This document shows, piece by piece, positions 1 through 6,542 of a stretch of 17,589 nt of DNA. The notes below the pieces were generated by a model. The model was not told the DNA's origin and ran no database searches. It saw nothing but the letters and a program-made list of their open reading frames with translations. The stretch comes from Turicibacter sp. UBA7094 (GTDB lineage Bacteria > Bacillota_I > Bacilli_A > MOL361 > Turicibacteraceae): contig DKYS01000090.1 of NCBI GenBank assembly GCA_002493395.1, positions 293 through 17,881 of the forward strand. The letters run 5' to 3'. Each line of letters begins with the position of its first letter. Positions within the stretch are counted from its first letter, which is position 1. The position numbers and the translations under genes are program-made.

Positions 1-105
1 CGTAATGTTTAATTAGGGTAGTGTCTTGTTCTTCAAGACATTTATTATTATAACATCCTTCTCTCTCTTCTTGTGTCTTTTTGTCGTTTTTTTTATTATT
101 ACCAA

Positions 106-136
106 GCGAAAGAAAAAGAGATTCATAAGAATCTCT
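106..136 (-). terminator. candidate intrinsic terminator
   Basis: On the minus strand AGAGATTC, a 4-base loop and GAATCTCT form a perfect 8-bp stem (117-136), followed by the T-rich run TTTTTCTTTC. It would end transcripts from the nuclease gene about 180 bases upstream, or a separate short RNA. Confidence 0.5.
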
Positions 137-180
137 AAAAATAGGGATGATTTATAACGATTGGGATGAAAAGAGAGAAT

Positions 181-212
181 GTTATAAAGTCGTTTAGGGA
201 GAACTTTATAAC
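181..212. repeat. perfect 10-bp inverted repeat
   Basis: GTTATAAAGT (181-190) and ACTTTATAAC (203-212) are exact reverse complements separated by 12 bases. Neither strand has a U-tract beside it, so it looks more like an operator or RNA stem than a terminator. Confidence 0.55.
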
Positions 213-317
213 ATCTAATTGGGGCATACCTTGTCCCCCAAGACAGTTTCTATTATGTCATATTCCTTAAGATAACATGTGTTTTTTTCATGTTCCTTTC
301 CAAATAAAACCTCTTTT

Positions 318-1106
318 TTAGAAAGACTCGTGGTGTAAACAAATATCCGCTAATAAAGGATAATGATCCGATGGATATCTCCCATTTTGATTATCTTTTA
401 TAATTTGAGTATTCTCTACCTCATACTCGGGGGAAACGAAAATGTAATCTAAGTGCATCCCTCGCTCACGATCTTTAAATCGCCCCATCGTTGCCTGATG
501 ATAAATCGCTGGATCTTTCTCCTGAACAGCGACTAATTGTCGGGTATTATATTTTTTTCCAAACACATTTCGAATCACTTTCTGATGTGGATTGGCATTA
601 AAATCTCCCATCAAAATAATAGGTAAGTTTTCATAGGCCTGTTGCTTTTCAATATATCGCATGATTTTTTTCAATCCGTATTGTCTGGCTGGCGAAAGAT
701 AACAATCCAAATGAGTATTATAAACCCTCACAATTTCACCCGTATTCAGCTTAATTTTAGCTGTCGTACAAATCCGTGGAAAAATAGAATACCAGACGGA
801 GCTTCCAACTTTTTCAGGTTTTTTCGAAAGCCAAAATGTTTCTTGATTTAAGATGGTATGTCGATTGGAGACTAAGATATTATTATGTTCAATAAAAAAT
901 CGTTTACTACGAGGTTGTCCGATAATCTGATACCCTTTTAAATTTTTTTCTAAATCCTCTCTCATCTTAACCGTCACTTCTTGAAGACCAATAATATCAC
1001 ACGCATATTTTTCTAAAACCTCACAAACGAGTTCCTTTCTTTTATTCCAACGATTTTTACCGTCTAACACAGAATCAGAACGGAGATTAAATGTCATAAT
1101 TTTCAC
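318..1106 (-). CDS. endonuclease/exonuclease/phosphatase (EEP) fold hydrolase
   Basis: A 262-residue metal-dependent phosphoesterase of the EEP superfamily (the fold shared by exonuclease III, DNase I and inositol phosphatases). The family motifs appear in order: TFNLR at the N-terminus, LQEV (metal-binding Glu), a PRICTTA segment, YNTHLD (catalytic His), MGDFN (Asp/Asn pair), LDYIFVS and SDHYPL (C-terminal Asp-His). There is no signal peptide or membrane helix, so it is cytoplasmic. The start is GTG at 1106, chosen because AGGAGG (1115-1120) sits 8 bases upstream; the ATG three codons later would be 17 bases away. The substrate cannot be told from sequence. It differs from the exonuclease III gene further on and lacks that protein's specific motifs. 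Confidence 0.85.
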   Translation of the reverse strand: MKIMTFNLRSDSVLDGKNRWNKRKELVCEVLEKYACDIIGLQEVTVKMREDLEKNLKGYQIIGQPRSKRFFIEHNNILVSNRHTILNQETFWLSKKPEKVGSSVWYSIFPRICTTAKIKLNTGEIVRVYNTHLDCYLSPARQYGLKKIMRYIEKQQAYENLPIILMGDFNANPHQKVIRNVFGKKYNTRQLVAVQEKDPAIYHQATMGRFKDRERGMHLDYIFVSPEYEVENTQIIKDNQNGRYPSDHYPLLADICLHHESF

Positions 1107-1295
1107 CCAATATTCCTCCTTTAGTCTTCACCCTCATCTAAAATAGCTTCCATTGATTAGCTCTAAAGTAACCCTTCCATCTCCTTTTTCTACGAAAGGT
1201 TGATATTCTTAACCACGGTTCGCACAAACCTCTCCCATTAGTTAATCCTAGGGATACGTCACTTCATGCTAGATTTTATCCCCCTGTATTAAAAT

Positions 1296-1324
1296 ATCCT
1301 ACCTGTCTATCTTATCATAATCAA
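1296..1324 (-). promoter_or_regulatory. weak candidate promoter for the EEP gene
   Basis: On the minus strand, TTGATT (1319-1324), a 17-base spacer and TAGGAT (1296-1301). Each hexamer matches the sigma-A consensus at 4 of 6 positions. Confidence 0.25.
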
Positions 1325-1403
1325 TCACTGCTTTAAATACCATCACCTTTATTTCAAGTTAATCCTTTAACTCTATTCTTTTCATTTATGCGCCCCTTAT
1401 TCG

Positions 1404-1430
1404 TAAAAAAAAGTTACCCCAGGGGGTAAC
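1404..1430 (-). terminator. intrinsic terminator of the Gate-domain gene
   Basis: GTTACCCC and GGGGTAAC (1413-1430) form an 8-bp GC-rich stem that can extend by AAA/TTT pairs. On the minus strand it is followed by a run of eight or more T. Its upstream edge reaches the stop codon of the gene at 1433. Confidence 0.85.
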
Positions 1431-1432
1431 TT

Positions 1433-2596
1433 TTAAACGAGCAATACATATAAAAAATGAGCCACCATTCCAGCCACAATCCCACCGACTGTATGAGCCA
1501 AAATCGCTTTACTACTTAATTGTCGGACACCGAGCGCATCCATCATCCCAACATGTGTACTTAAATAACCACTCCAGCACATTCCCATGGCCGCAAATAC
1601 AGCAATATCATTTGGGGTTACGACGTTTTCAGTAATAAATTGAGGAATGAGCGACATCGCCGCACCCACAGCACCTAATGAGGTAACCGGAACAGCGATA
1701 GCTTGTGCATTCGTAAATCCAAATAGCGGATTTAAAATAAACATCAATTTTTCTCCAATGGCTGGTAAAAGGGCGACCCCTTCATAAGCCACGCCTAAAT
1801 AAACAGGCTCCCCCGTTACAGGATCGACTGATGGACCAAATGTCAACAACATCACAAAGGTACAAATAATCAAAACCCCTGGAATAATTGACATTCCCAT
1901 CTCAACTCCATTCTTTCCACCTTCAAGCATCGCATCCAAGATGCGTTGAAAAAGATTACCTTCCCTAATTTCACGGAAGTCCTTTACCACAACACTTTCC
2001 TCTTCGGCATCCTCTAACCTCTCTTGGGCGGCATAATATTTCTTCGTATACGCAAGCATTAAGCGGACACTGACAATACTTCCAACAATAGCTCCTACAT
2101 TTCCTAGTAACGCTGGAAGAATATAGTCAGGTCCTAATGCAACCATAAACGTTGTCACAATCAATCCCATTCCAAAAGCTGTCCCTAAATTACACAATGC
2201 AGGAACCTCGTGACGTTTAAAGAATTTTTGAAACTCTTTATCCTTTGCAAATGCAATAATCGCTGGGTTATCGGACAAATACGTTGCAATCGCACCAATA
2301 ATACTCGCTCCCGGTAATCCATATAATGGACGAATGAACATCGATAATAACTTATTGATGAGGGCGATCACCCCAAATTCAGATAATAACGCACTAAGCG
2401 CTCCCGCTAAAACAGCTAGAGCCATAATTAAAAAAACAGTCTGCAATAATAAATCATGGGCCGTTTTCATAATCACACTAAACATTATTCCTACACCCAT
2501 TTTACTCGCAATATAGCCAAATATACCAAGTGTGATGGCTAAAAACACAAATGTTTCTAGACTAACCGAGCGTACGCGCTTCTTTGACTGGTTCAT
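1433..2596 (-). CDS. Gate-domain multipass membrane protein, CD0519/CD1768 type
   Basis: A 387-residue integral membrane protein with many hydrophobic segments. It resembles the nucleoside-recognition 'Gate' domain family, in particular the group named after the Clostridioides proteins CD0519/CD1768. Two related halves can be seen: residues about 10-185 and 225-387, separated by a charged cytoplasmic-type linker (about 185-220, rich in E, K and R). Small-residue stretches such as YGLPGASIIGAIATYLSDNPAI fall in the membrane regions. The start at ATG 2596 has AGGAG 8 bases upstream. The gene is monocistronic, with its own promoter candidate and a strong terminator. The transported substrate is unknown; a nucleoside, ion or metabolite transporter role is inferred from the family only. 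Confidence 0.75.
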   Translation of the reverse strand: MNQSKKRVRSVSLETFVFLAITLGIFGYIASKMGVGIMFSVIMKTAHDLLLQTVFLIMALAVLAGALSALLSEFGVIALINKLLSMFIRPLYGLPGASIIGAIATYLSDNPAIIAFAKDKEFQKFFKRHEVPALCNLGTAFGMGLIVTTFMVALGPDYILPALLGNVGAIVGSIVSVRLMLAYTKKYYAAQERLEDAEEESVVVKDFREIREGNLFQRILDAMLEGGKNGVEMGMSIIPGVLIICTFVMLLTFGPSVDPVTGEPVYLGVAYEGVALLPAIGEKLMFILNPLFGFTNAQAIAVPVTSLGAVGAAMSLIPQFITENVVTPNDIAVFAAMGMCWSGYLSTHVGMMDALGVRQLSSKAILAHTVGGIVAGMVAHFLYVLLV

Positions 2597-2948
2597 TTCA
2601 TAAACTCCTTTCTAGCGGTTTATTTATTTTATAAGAAATTCCGTAGATACTCTCCCCTTAAAGGTAAGAGATTCCCTCCAAATCCTTATCCCATGAATTC
2701 GCCATTTTCTCACCGTCAAATTCAACGGATGCGTCCCCCATAATAAAAACATTATATTAAAAATTACATGGACATTCAACGACAAAGTTTGAGTTGTTTT
2801 TTTATTCCCCTCCCCATCTTCTCTAGACGCGTTCTTTTATCACTTTTTCACTAAAGTTCTATCCCTTTATTTTCTATTTTTCAAAATTTCCGCAAAAAGA
2901 GGCACAAATTGAGCATACTAATAAAAACTAGTTTTTTAGGAGGCTATC
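2597..2948. other. divergent intergenic region
   Basis: A 352-base gap between the minus-strand Gate-domain gene and the plus-strand secreted protein gene. It holds a good minus-strand promoter candidate (2751-2779) that gives the Gate-domain gene a leader of about 150 bases. No good plus-strand promoter was found; CATACT around 2914 could be a -10 but has no matching -35. I recognise no known riboswitch in the leader. Confidence 0.4.
2751..2779 (-). promoter_or_regulatory. sigma-A-like promoter for the Gate-domain gene
   Basis: On the minus strand, TTGAAT (2774-2779), a 17-base spacer and a perfect TATAAT (2751-2756). Expected start is near 2744, so the transcript has a leader of about 150 bases. 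Confidence 0.55.
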
Positions 2949-3773
2949 ATGAACGTTAAACATTTTATATCCATCAGTTTAATCGGGGGGGCAGTCGTCA
3001 TCGGCGGAGCATCCCTTGGATTCACTTCAATTTCACCCGAAGTGATTCAGGATTCGGCAATTAAACTTGACCTAGCTCGAACGACGGCTACACCCGTTTC
3101 TAAATTATTAGAAGAAGATTCCCCTGTGCTTGTTAACGCAACCTCACAACTTCAACTCTTGCATGAAGAGCGTAGCACTTTGGAAACAGAAATCCAAGAC
3201 TTACAGACTCGTGTAAAAGAATTACGGACACAGCGAAATATTTTAGCAGAGGAAACGAGTCCCTATGCAGAATCCATTTCTAAAGACATTTTAACCCCCT
3301 TAACACACTTAAAAGACAAAACAGCAAAATATGAAAATAAACAAGCGTCATCGTCTCTCTACGAAACGACTTTGTCGGCCATTACCCAGGCCATCACTTG
3401 TGTGGAGCAATATCTTCATAACCCGAACAATAAAGACGAATATGAAACAACACTTCAAACAACGTTTGAATTCATCGACGATGAACTCACAAAGCATCCA
3501 GTAAACTCTGCTCTAAATGTTGCCTCAGAATTTTTAACATCTGGGTTCACAAAAACAATGATTCTTTTAGACTTAAATGAAACACAAGAATTACTCCAAG
3601 CGTTTGAGGCTAATTATATTACCGTTGAAAATGATGAGACTGCCCAATTTAAACGTAGTAAACAACAACAACTCGCAACCGAAGAAGATTTAAAATATAA
3701 AGAACTCCAATTAGATGAACTCGCTTTGCGTCTAAGCGGAATTTTAGATGAAATTGAACAAGTTTCTCAATAA
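2949..3773 (+). CDS. secreted or membrane-anchored coiled-coil protein, function unknown
   Basis: A 274-residue protein I do not recognise. Residues 1-28 (a Lys/His-containing start, then a hydrophobic ISLIGGAVVIGGASLGF segment) look like a signal peptide or N-terminal anchor. There is no lipobox Cys. The rest is hydrophilic and helical, with coiled-coil-like stretches at about 66-105 (charged heptads, LETEIQDLQTRVKELR) and 230-270 (KQQQLATEEDLKYKELQLDE). AGGAGG ends 5 bases before the ATG. The stop codon lies inside the 50-bp palindromic terminator shared with the convergent gshA. It probably acts at the cell surface. No catalytic motif is visible. Confidence 0.7.
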   Translation: MNVKHFISISLIGGAVVIGGASLGFTSISPEVIQDSAIKLDLARTTATPVSKLLEEDSPVLVNATSQLQLLHEERSTLETEIQDLQTRVKELRTQRNILAEETSPYAESISKDILTPLTHLKDKTAKYENKQASSSLYETTLSAITQAITCVEQYLHNPNNKDEYETTLQTTFEFIDDELTKHPVNSALNVASEFLTSGFTKTMILLDLNETQELLQAFEANYITVENDETAQFKRSKQQQLATEEDLKYKELQLDELALRLSGILDEIEQVSQ

Positions 3774-3812
3774 AAAATGAAGGAGAATTCTCCTTCATTT
3801 TTTATTGAGAAA
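3763..3812. terminator. bidirectional terminator: perfect 50-bp palindrome
   Basis: Positions 3763-3787 and 3788-3812 are exact reverse complements. The GC-rich centre TGAAGGAGAA/TTCTCCTTCA is flanked by A6 on the left and T6 on the right, so it works as an intrinsic terminator in both directions. It serves the secreted coiled-coil gene (plus) and gshA (minus). Both TAA codons lie symmetrically inside it (3771-3773 and 3802-3804). Confidence 0.9.
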
Positions 3813-5187
3813 GAACCTCATCTTCTCCCTCCAAATCTAAGGTTTTAAACATTTGATTTGGAAAAGAGCGATGAAGAACATTTTCTTTATGTAATTTAGC
3901 CAATTTCAAATTCAATTCCGAGTAGTTACTCTGTTTGGTTAATTCGATAATTTTACCTGCTATCGTTTCTTGTGGATCGGTTAGTTGATCCATTTTCTGT
4001 CTGATTACTTTTTCTAAATCTAAGCTGAACGCTTCATTAATTTCTTGCATCTTCTCTAAAATTTCTCGTGCCCAATCTGACATTAAGATCTCGTGACCTA
4101 ACTTTTGAATTTTCAAGAAAGGTCGACGACCGTTTAAAGCAACTCGTTGCTCATTATAAGCAGCCTCCTGTTGCCAGTCTTTTGACTCAACTTCCTCGCT
4201 ATCGAGTAAAAATAAAATAAATAAATGAATAAATTGCATATCTGCTAATGAAATACCGAGCGGCTCAAAAGGATTTAAATCAATCGATCGAATTTCAATG
4301 TATGAGATCCCATCCTTTTTTAAAGACTCCATTAAACATGTCGAATCCTTCGCCTTTAATCGAATGGGGCTATAAAATTCCTTCACGCTTAAAAGTTGCC
4401 CCTCCTCAATATAAGTTTGAAGGGAATGAATGTAGCTTTGCACATCCTGGTACTGCGCATAAATTGGAATTTGATTTTGATAGCCGTACGAACTATTACG
4501 AAATGAAATGGCTCCTTGCTTAGCGTAGCTATTTTGAGCAATTTTCATTAACGATTCATCGCATTCACTCATATAGCTTGCATCAACCACCGGGGATGCA
4601 CCTAGAAAATAAATAAGCACCCAACGATAACGAAGATATTGACGGACAATTTTTAAATACACCTGTTCCTTAAATACCGGGTAAGACATACTCGATGCTT
4701 GACTTTCATATAACTTTTTTAGTAAAGATTCAGAAAATGAAAAATTATAGTGAATCCCTGAGATTAATTGTTTTTTAGGACCATACTTTTCTAACAATTT
4801 TTGGCGGTAGTTCGTCAATGCCTGTCCCTCTACCCCCTGGCCAAAATGAGCAACTGGAACCACCTGATTCTCTGCCAATACACAAGGCATCGACTGTGGC
4901 CATAAATATTCTTGTTTTTCAAGCCCAACTATTGTTTGTCGATAAAGAGCAGATAAAGAGTGATAGACCTGTTGAACCGTTTGACAAACAGGTGTAATCA
5001 TTTCAATCTGGCTCTCCGAGAAATCAGTTGTAATAGACGGGTTACTCAGTTTATTTCCAAATACCTCTGGGTGTGGCGTACTCGCCAACACCCCCTCTGG
5101 AGTAATGCGTAGGCCCTCCCGTTCAATTCCAAAATTCCCTTGAGATAAATCCTCTTCCATCAATCGATCTTTCCATTTCAATAACAT
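3802..5187 (-). CDS. gshA: glutamate-cysteine ligase (stand-alone GshA)
   Basis: 461-residue cytoplasmic enzyme joining L-glutamate and L-cysteine with ATP to gamma-glutamylcysteine, the first step of glutathione synthesis. It resembles the E. coli GshA type throughout: NFGIEREGLRI (19-28), TTDFSESQIEMITPV (53-67), LWPQSMPC (95-102), ISGIHYNFS (142-150), RWVLIYFLGASPVVDASY, and YIEIRSIDLNPFEPLGI. The start was set at ATG 5187, 19 codons inside the longest ORF, because AGGAG lies 5-6 bases upstream, while the outer ATG at 5244 has no ribosome binding site and adds a tail unlike the family. It is not fused to a GshB/ATP-grasp domain, unlike the bifunctional GshAB of many Gram-positives, and no gshB lies nearby. 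The product may be gamma-glutamylcysteine itself unless gshB is elsewhere. Confidence 0.9.
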   Translation of the reverse strand: MLLKWKDRLMEEDLSQGNFGIEREGLRITPEGVLASTPHPEVFGNKLSNPSITTDFSESQIEMITPVCQTVQQVYHSLSALYRQTIVGLEKQEYLWPQSMPCVLAENQVVPVAHFGQGVEGQALTNYRQKLLEKYGPKKQLISGIHYNFSFSESLLKKLYESQASSMSYPVFKEQVYLKIVRQYLRYRWVLIYFLGASPVVDASYMSECDESLMKIAQNSYAKQGAISFRNSSYGYQNQIPIYAQYQDVQSYIHSLQTYIEEGQLLSVKEFYSPIRLKAKDSTCLMESLKKDGISYIEIRSIDLNPFEPLGISLADMQFIHLFILFLLDSEEVESKDWQQEAAYNEQRVALNGRRPFLKIQKLGHEILMSDWAREILEKMQEINEAFSLDLEKVIRQKMDQLTDPQETIAGKIIELTKQSNYSELNLKLAKLHKENVLHRSFPNQMFKTLDLEGEDEVLSQ

Positions 5188-5569
5188 GACTTCTCCTGAC
5201 CCCCTCTCTTCATTTCTATATATAAACAGAACTATTTCCCTCATTTAAGATAACCCGACAAACCGGTCGCAAATAGGCATACATGAAGGCTGACTAGCAA
5301 TAACTAGTCCCTATTATAGCCCATCTGTTTTTAAACTGCGAAAGTTGATTTTCCTTAAAAAGAAAATTATCCATTTATAGGTTATGATTTTAAAGGGCGT
5401 TTTATACCGCCCTAAAACAATCTCTCCTCCTATCATAGCACATCCGAATCGAACTTTCCTCTCTAACACTTCGTCCCTTCTCTTAGGGGCTTCATCCAAT
5501 ATCCTCACTTGTTTTTACTTTTTCCTCTATGTTATAATAGTTATAAAATACTGATTTGAGAGGTACCAC
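5188..5569. other. divergent intergenic region between gshA and the DedA gene
   Basis: A 382-base gap. It contains a good plus-strand promoter for the DedA gene (5509-5538), a 6-bp hairpin AGGGCG/CGCCCT (5394-5413) and a 6-bp hairpin GACTAG/CTAGTC (5292-5309). The gshA promoter is not clear; TATATA near 5215 is a possible -10. A 64-codon minus-strand ORF (5314-5508) lacks a ribosome binding site and is not called. If gshA starts far upstream, this is a structured leader. Confidence 0.4.
5509..5538 (+). promoter_or_regulatory. extended -10 promoter for the DedA gene
   Basis: TTGTTT (5509-5514), an 18-base spacer and a perfect TATAAT (5533-5538) preceded by the extended -10 TG at 5530-5531. 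Expected start is near 5545, giving a leader of about 25 bases. Confidence 0.65.
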
Positions 5570-6064
5570 ATGTCAACATCTCCTATTTTATCCTATTTTA
5601 ATGAATACGGACTATTCCTTGTTTTTCTTATTATGTTTTTAGAGGCTTTAAACGTCACAGGTATTCCATCTTATTTTATTTTAGCAGCGATAGGTTATCT
5701 TACTAACCAAAGCTCACTAAACTTCTTCGTTGTTTTTCTAATGACACTTTTAGGGAGCGTCAGCGGTTGTGTTCTCTACTATGGCATCTCTTTAAAATTT
5801 GGTCGTCCCATGTATGATTACTTCTATAGAAAATTTCCCGCGACTCAGCGCGGGTTAAACAAAGCGTCAACGTTAAGTGAAAAATACGGACCCATCACTT
5901 GTTTCCTTGGTCGAATCATTCCCACCGTTCGTACATTTATATCATTAATGGCTGGCGTTTTCCAACTCCCTTTTAAACCCTACTTCCTTTATTCATTCCT
6001 CGGGATTTCACTATGGAATTTCACTTTACTACTGGTTGGTTATTTCATTGCTTCCCCCTTCTAA
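5570..6064 (+). CDS. DedA-family membrane protein (short form)
   Basis: A 164-residue polytopic inner-membrane protein of the DedA/SNARE-associated (VTT) family. Known members include undecaprenyl-phosphate flippases such as UptA; others affect membrane potential and drug resistance. Family marks are the early acidic residue and proline in LEALNVTGIPSYFILAAIGYL (about 24-44), the GSVSGCVLYYGISLKFGR segment (about 62-79) and the signature FLGRIIPTVRTFISLMAGV (about 111-129) with its essential-type Gly-Arg and Pro-x-x-Arg. Its start at 5570 has GAGAGG 7 bases upstream. It stops just after the WNxxLLxxGY helix, so it seems to lack the C-terminal helix of typical members of about 200 residues. 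Own promoter and terminator; monocistronic. Substrate is inferred from the family. Confidence 0.85.
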   Translation: MSTSPILSYFNEYGLFLVFLIMFLEALNVTGIPSYFILAAIGYLTNQSSLNFFVVFLMTLLGSVSGCVLYYGISLKFGRPMYDYFYRKFPATQRGLNKASTLSEKYGPITCFLGRIIPTVRTFISLMAGVFQLPFKPYFLYSFLGISLWNFTLLLVGYFIASPF

Positions 6065-6065
6065 C

Positions 6066-6103
6066 CCTAATAAAAAAACCTCAACTGAGGTTTTTTTATT
6101 AGG
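6066..6103. terminator. bidirectional intrinsic terminator
   Basis: An 18-bp perfect stem (6066-6083 with 6086-6103) has core ACCTCA/TGAGGT, flanked by A7 on the left and T7 on the right. It sits between the DedA gene (plus) and the small membrane protein gene (minus) and can end both. Confidence 0.88.
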
Positions 6104-6120
6104 CAAAAAAGCAACAGATT

Positions 6121-6408
6121 CTAACTTAATCGTTTCTTTTTTAAGCGCCGCCGTGTTTTCCTTCTTTTCACAAAAGTAACCACCCAAAAGAAAAAACGAA
6201 GGCGACTTTTCACCTCTTCTACGCTTTCTACTACACCCTCTTTTAATTGATGGGGAATCTCGCATAACTGTTCAGTCTTAAGTTGCACTTCAATCGTCTG
6301 AGTCTTTACTTTTTGTCGCAATCGATTTAAAAAATAAACACTCACTCCCGTCATAAGAATGACACATAAAATAGAAACTAACATTAATCCATCATATAAA
6401 GTCAACAA
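6121..6408 (-). CDS. small single-helix membrane protein, function unknown
   Basis: A 95-residue protein I do not recognise. Residues about 4-27 (GLMLVSILCVILMTGVSVYFL) form an N-terminal membrane helix. It is followed by a hydrophilic helical region of about 40 residues with amphipathic spacing, a short hydrophobic FFFWVVTFV patch, and a very basic tail (KRRKTRRRLKKKRLS). This layout resembles DUF948-like stalk proteins, but the match is too weak to name. Start is TTG at 6408 (a second TTG follows directly), with GAAGG 6 bases upstream. A near-consensus promoter at 6443-6471 supports expression. A 78-codon ORF in another frame overlaps it and is taken as a shadow. Confidence 0.65.
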   Translation of the reverse strand: MLTLYDGLMLVSILCVILMTGVSVYFLNRLRQKVKTQTIEVQLKTEQLCEIPHQLKEGVVESVEEVKSRLRFFFWVVTFVKRRKTRRRLKKKRLS

Positions 6409-6442
6409 AAATTACCTTCTTTCCTCTCGTTCTCCTTTTTGT

Positions 6443-6471
6443 ATTATAAACGGAATAACAAAAGGGTTCAA
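6443..6471 (-). promoter_or_regulatory. sigma-A-like promoter for the 95-residue membrane protein
   Basis: On the minus strand, TTGAAC (6466-6471), a 17-base spacer and a perfect TATAAT (6443-6448). Expected start is about 28 bases before the TTG start codon. Confidence 0.6.
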
Positions 6472-6501
6472 TCCTTCTATTTAAAAATTTATCCTGGTTA
6501 G

Positions 6502-6542
6502 AAAAAAACTAGTCACCGTCTCTTCTAATCCTCGAAGATGGT
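6502..6542 (-). terminator. possible terminator of the hydrolase operon
   Basis: On the minus strand, just after the hydrolase stop codon, ACCATCTTC can pair with GAAGAGACGGT with one mismatch and a 2-base bulge. TTTTTTT (6502-6508) follows, but about six bases separate stem and T-run. Plausible rather than strong. Confidence 0.4.

Larger units (their letters stand above)
11..261. repeat. two imperfect copies of a 45-bp element
   Basis: Positions 11-56 and 217-261 align over their whole length. Both start AATT(A/G)GGG, both carry a TTGT-YYYY-CAAGACA core, and both end in a TATTATnnCAT-like tail. In the first copy the core is a perfect hairpin, TGTCTTG-ttctt-CAAGACA (22-40). In the second copy the loop is CCCC, so an alternative GGGG/CCCC pairing becomes possible. 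Whether other copies exist in the genome cannot be seen here. Confidence 0.5.
1..317. other. intergenic stretch with repeats and hairpins, no convincing gene
   Basis: No ORF with a ribosome binding site is convincing here. The stretch holds two imperfect copies of a 45-bp element (11-56 and 217-261), a perfect 10-bp inverted repeat (181-190 with 203-212) and a minus-strand terminator-like hairpin (117-136). It lies downstream of the minus-strand nuclease gene, so it may be its 3' untranslated region, or it may encode a small RNA ending at the hairpin. That reading is inference. Confidence 0.5.
1107..1432. other. intergenic region upstream of the EEP gene
   Basis: A 326-base gap between two minus-strand genes. 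It contains the terminator of the upstream Gate-domain gene at its right end and a weak candidate promoter for the EEP gene (1296-1324). That would give a leader of about 180 bases with a small GGTT/AACC hairpin. I recognise no known riboswitch or small ORF. Confidence 0.4.

Noticed and set aside
253..291. 12-codon minus-strand ORF (MKKTHVILRNMT) as a leader peptide
   Set aside because: AAAGGA is only 2 bases from the ATG and nothing downstream would be controlled by it.
642..851. Plus-strand ORF of 69 codons
   Set aside because: Antisense shadow inside the EEP gene, with no ribosome binding site or recognisable domain.
5314..5508. Minus-strand ORF of 64 codons upstream of gshA
   Set aside because: GTG start with no ribosome binding site, no recognisable motif, and it lies over hairpins of a likely leader region.
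5390..5510. T-box leader for gshA
   Set aside because: AGGGCGGTA loosely resembles the T-box AGGGTGGNACC, but the UGG that reads the tRNA end is missing and no terminator or specifier loop is clear.
6029..6265. Minus-strand ORF of 78 codons
   Set aside because: Overlaps the 95-residue gene in another frame and runs through the strong terminator into the DedA gene.
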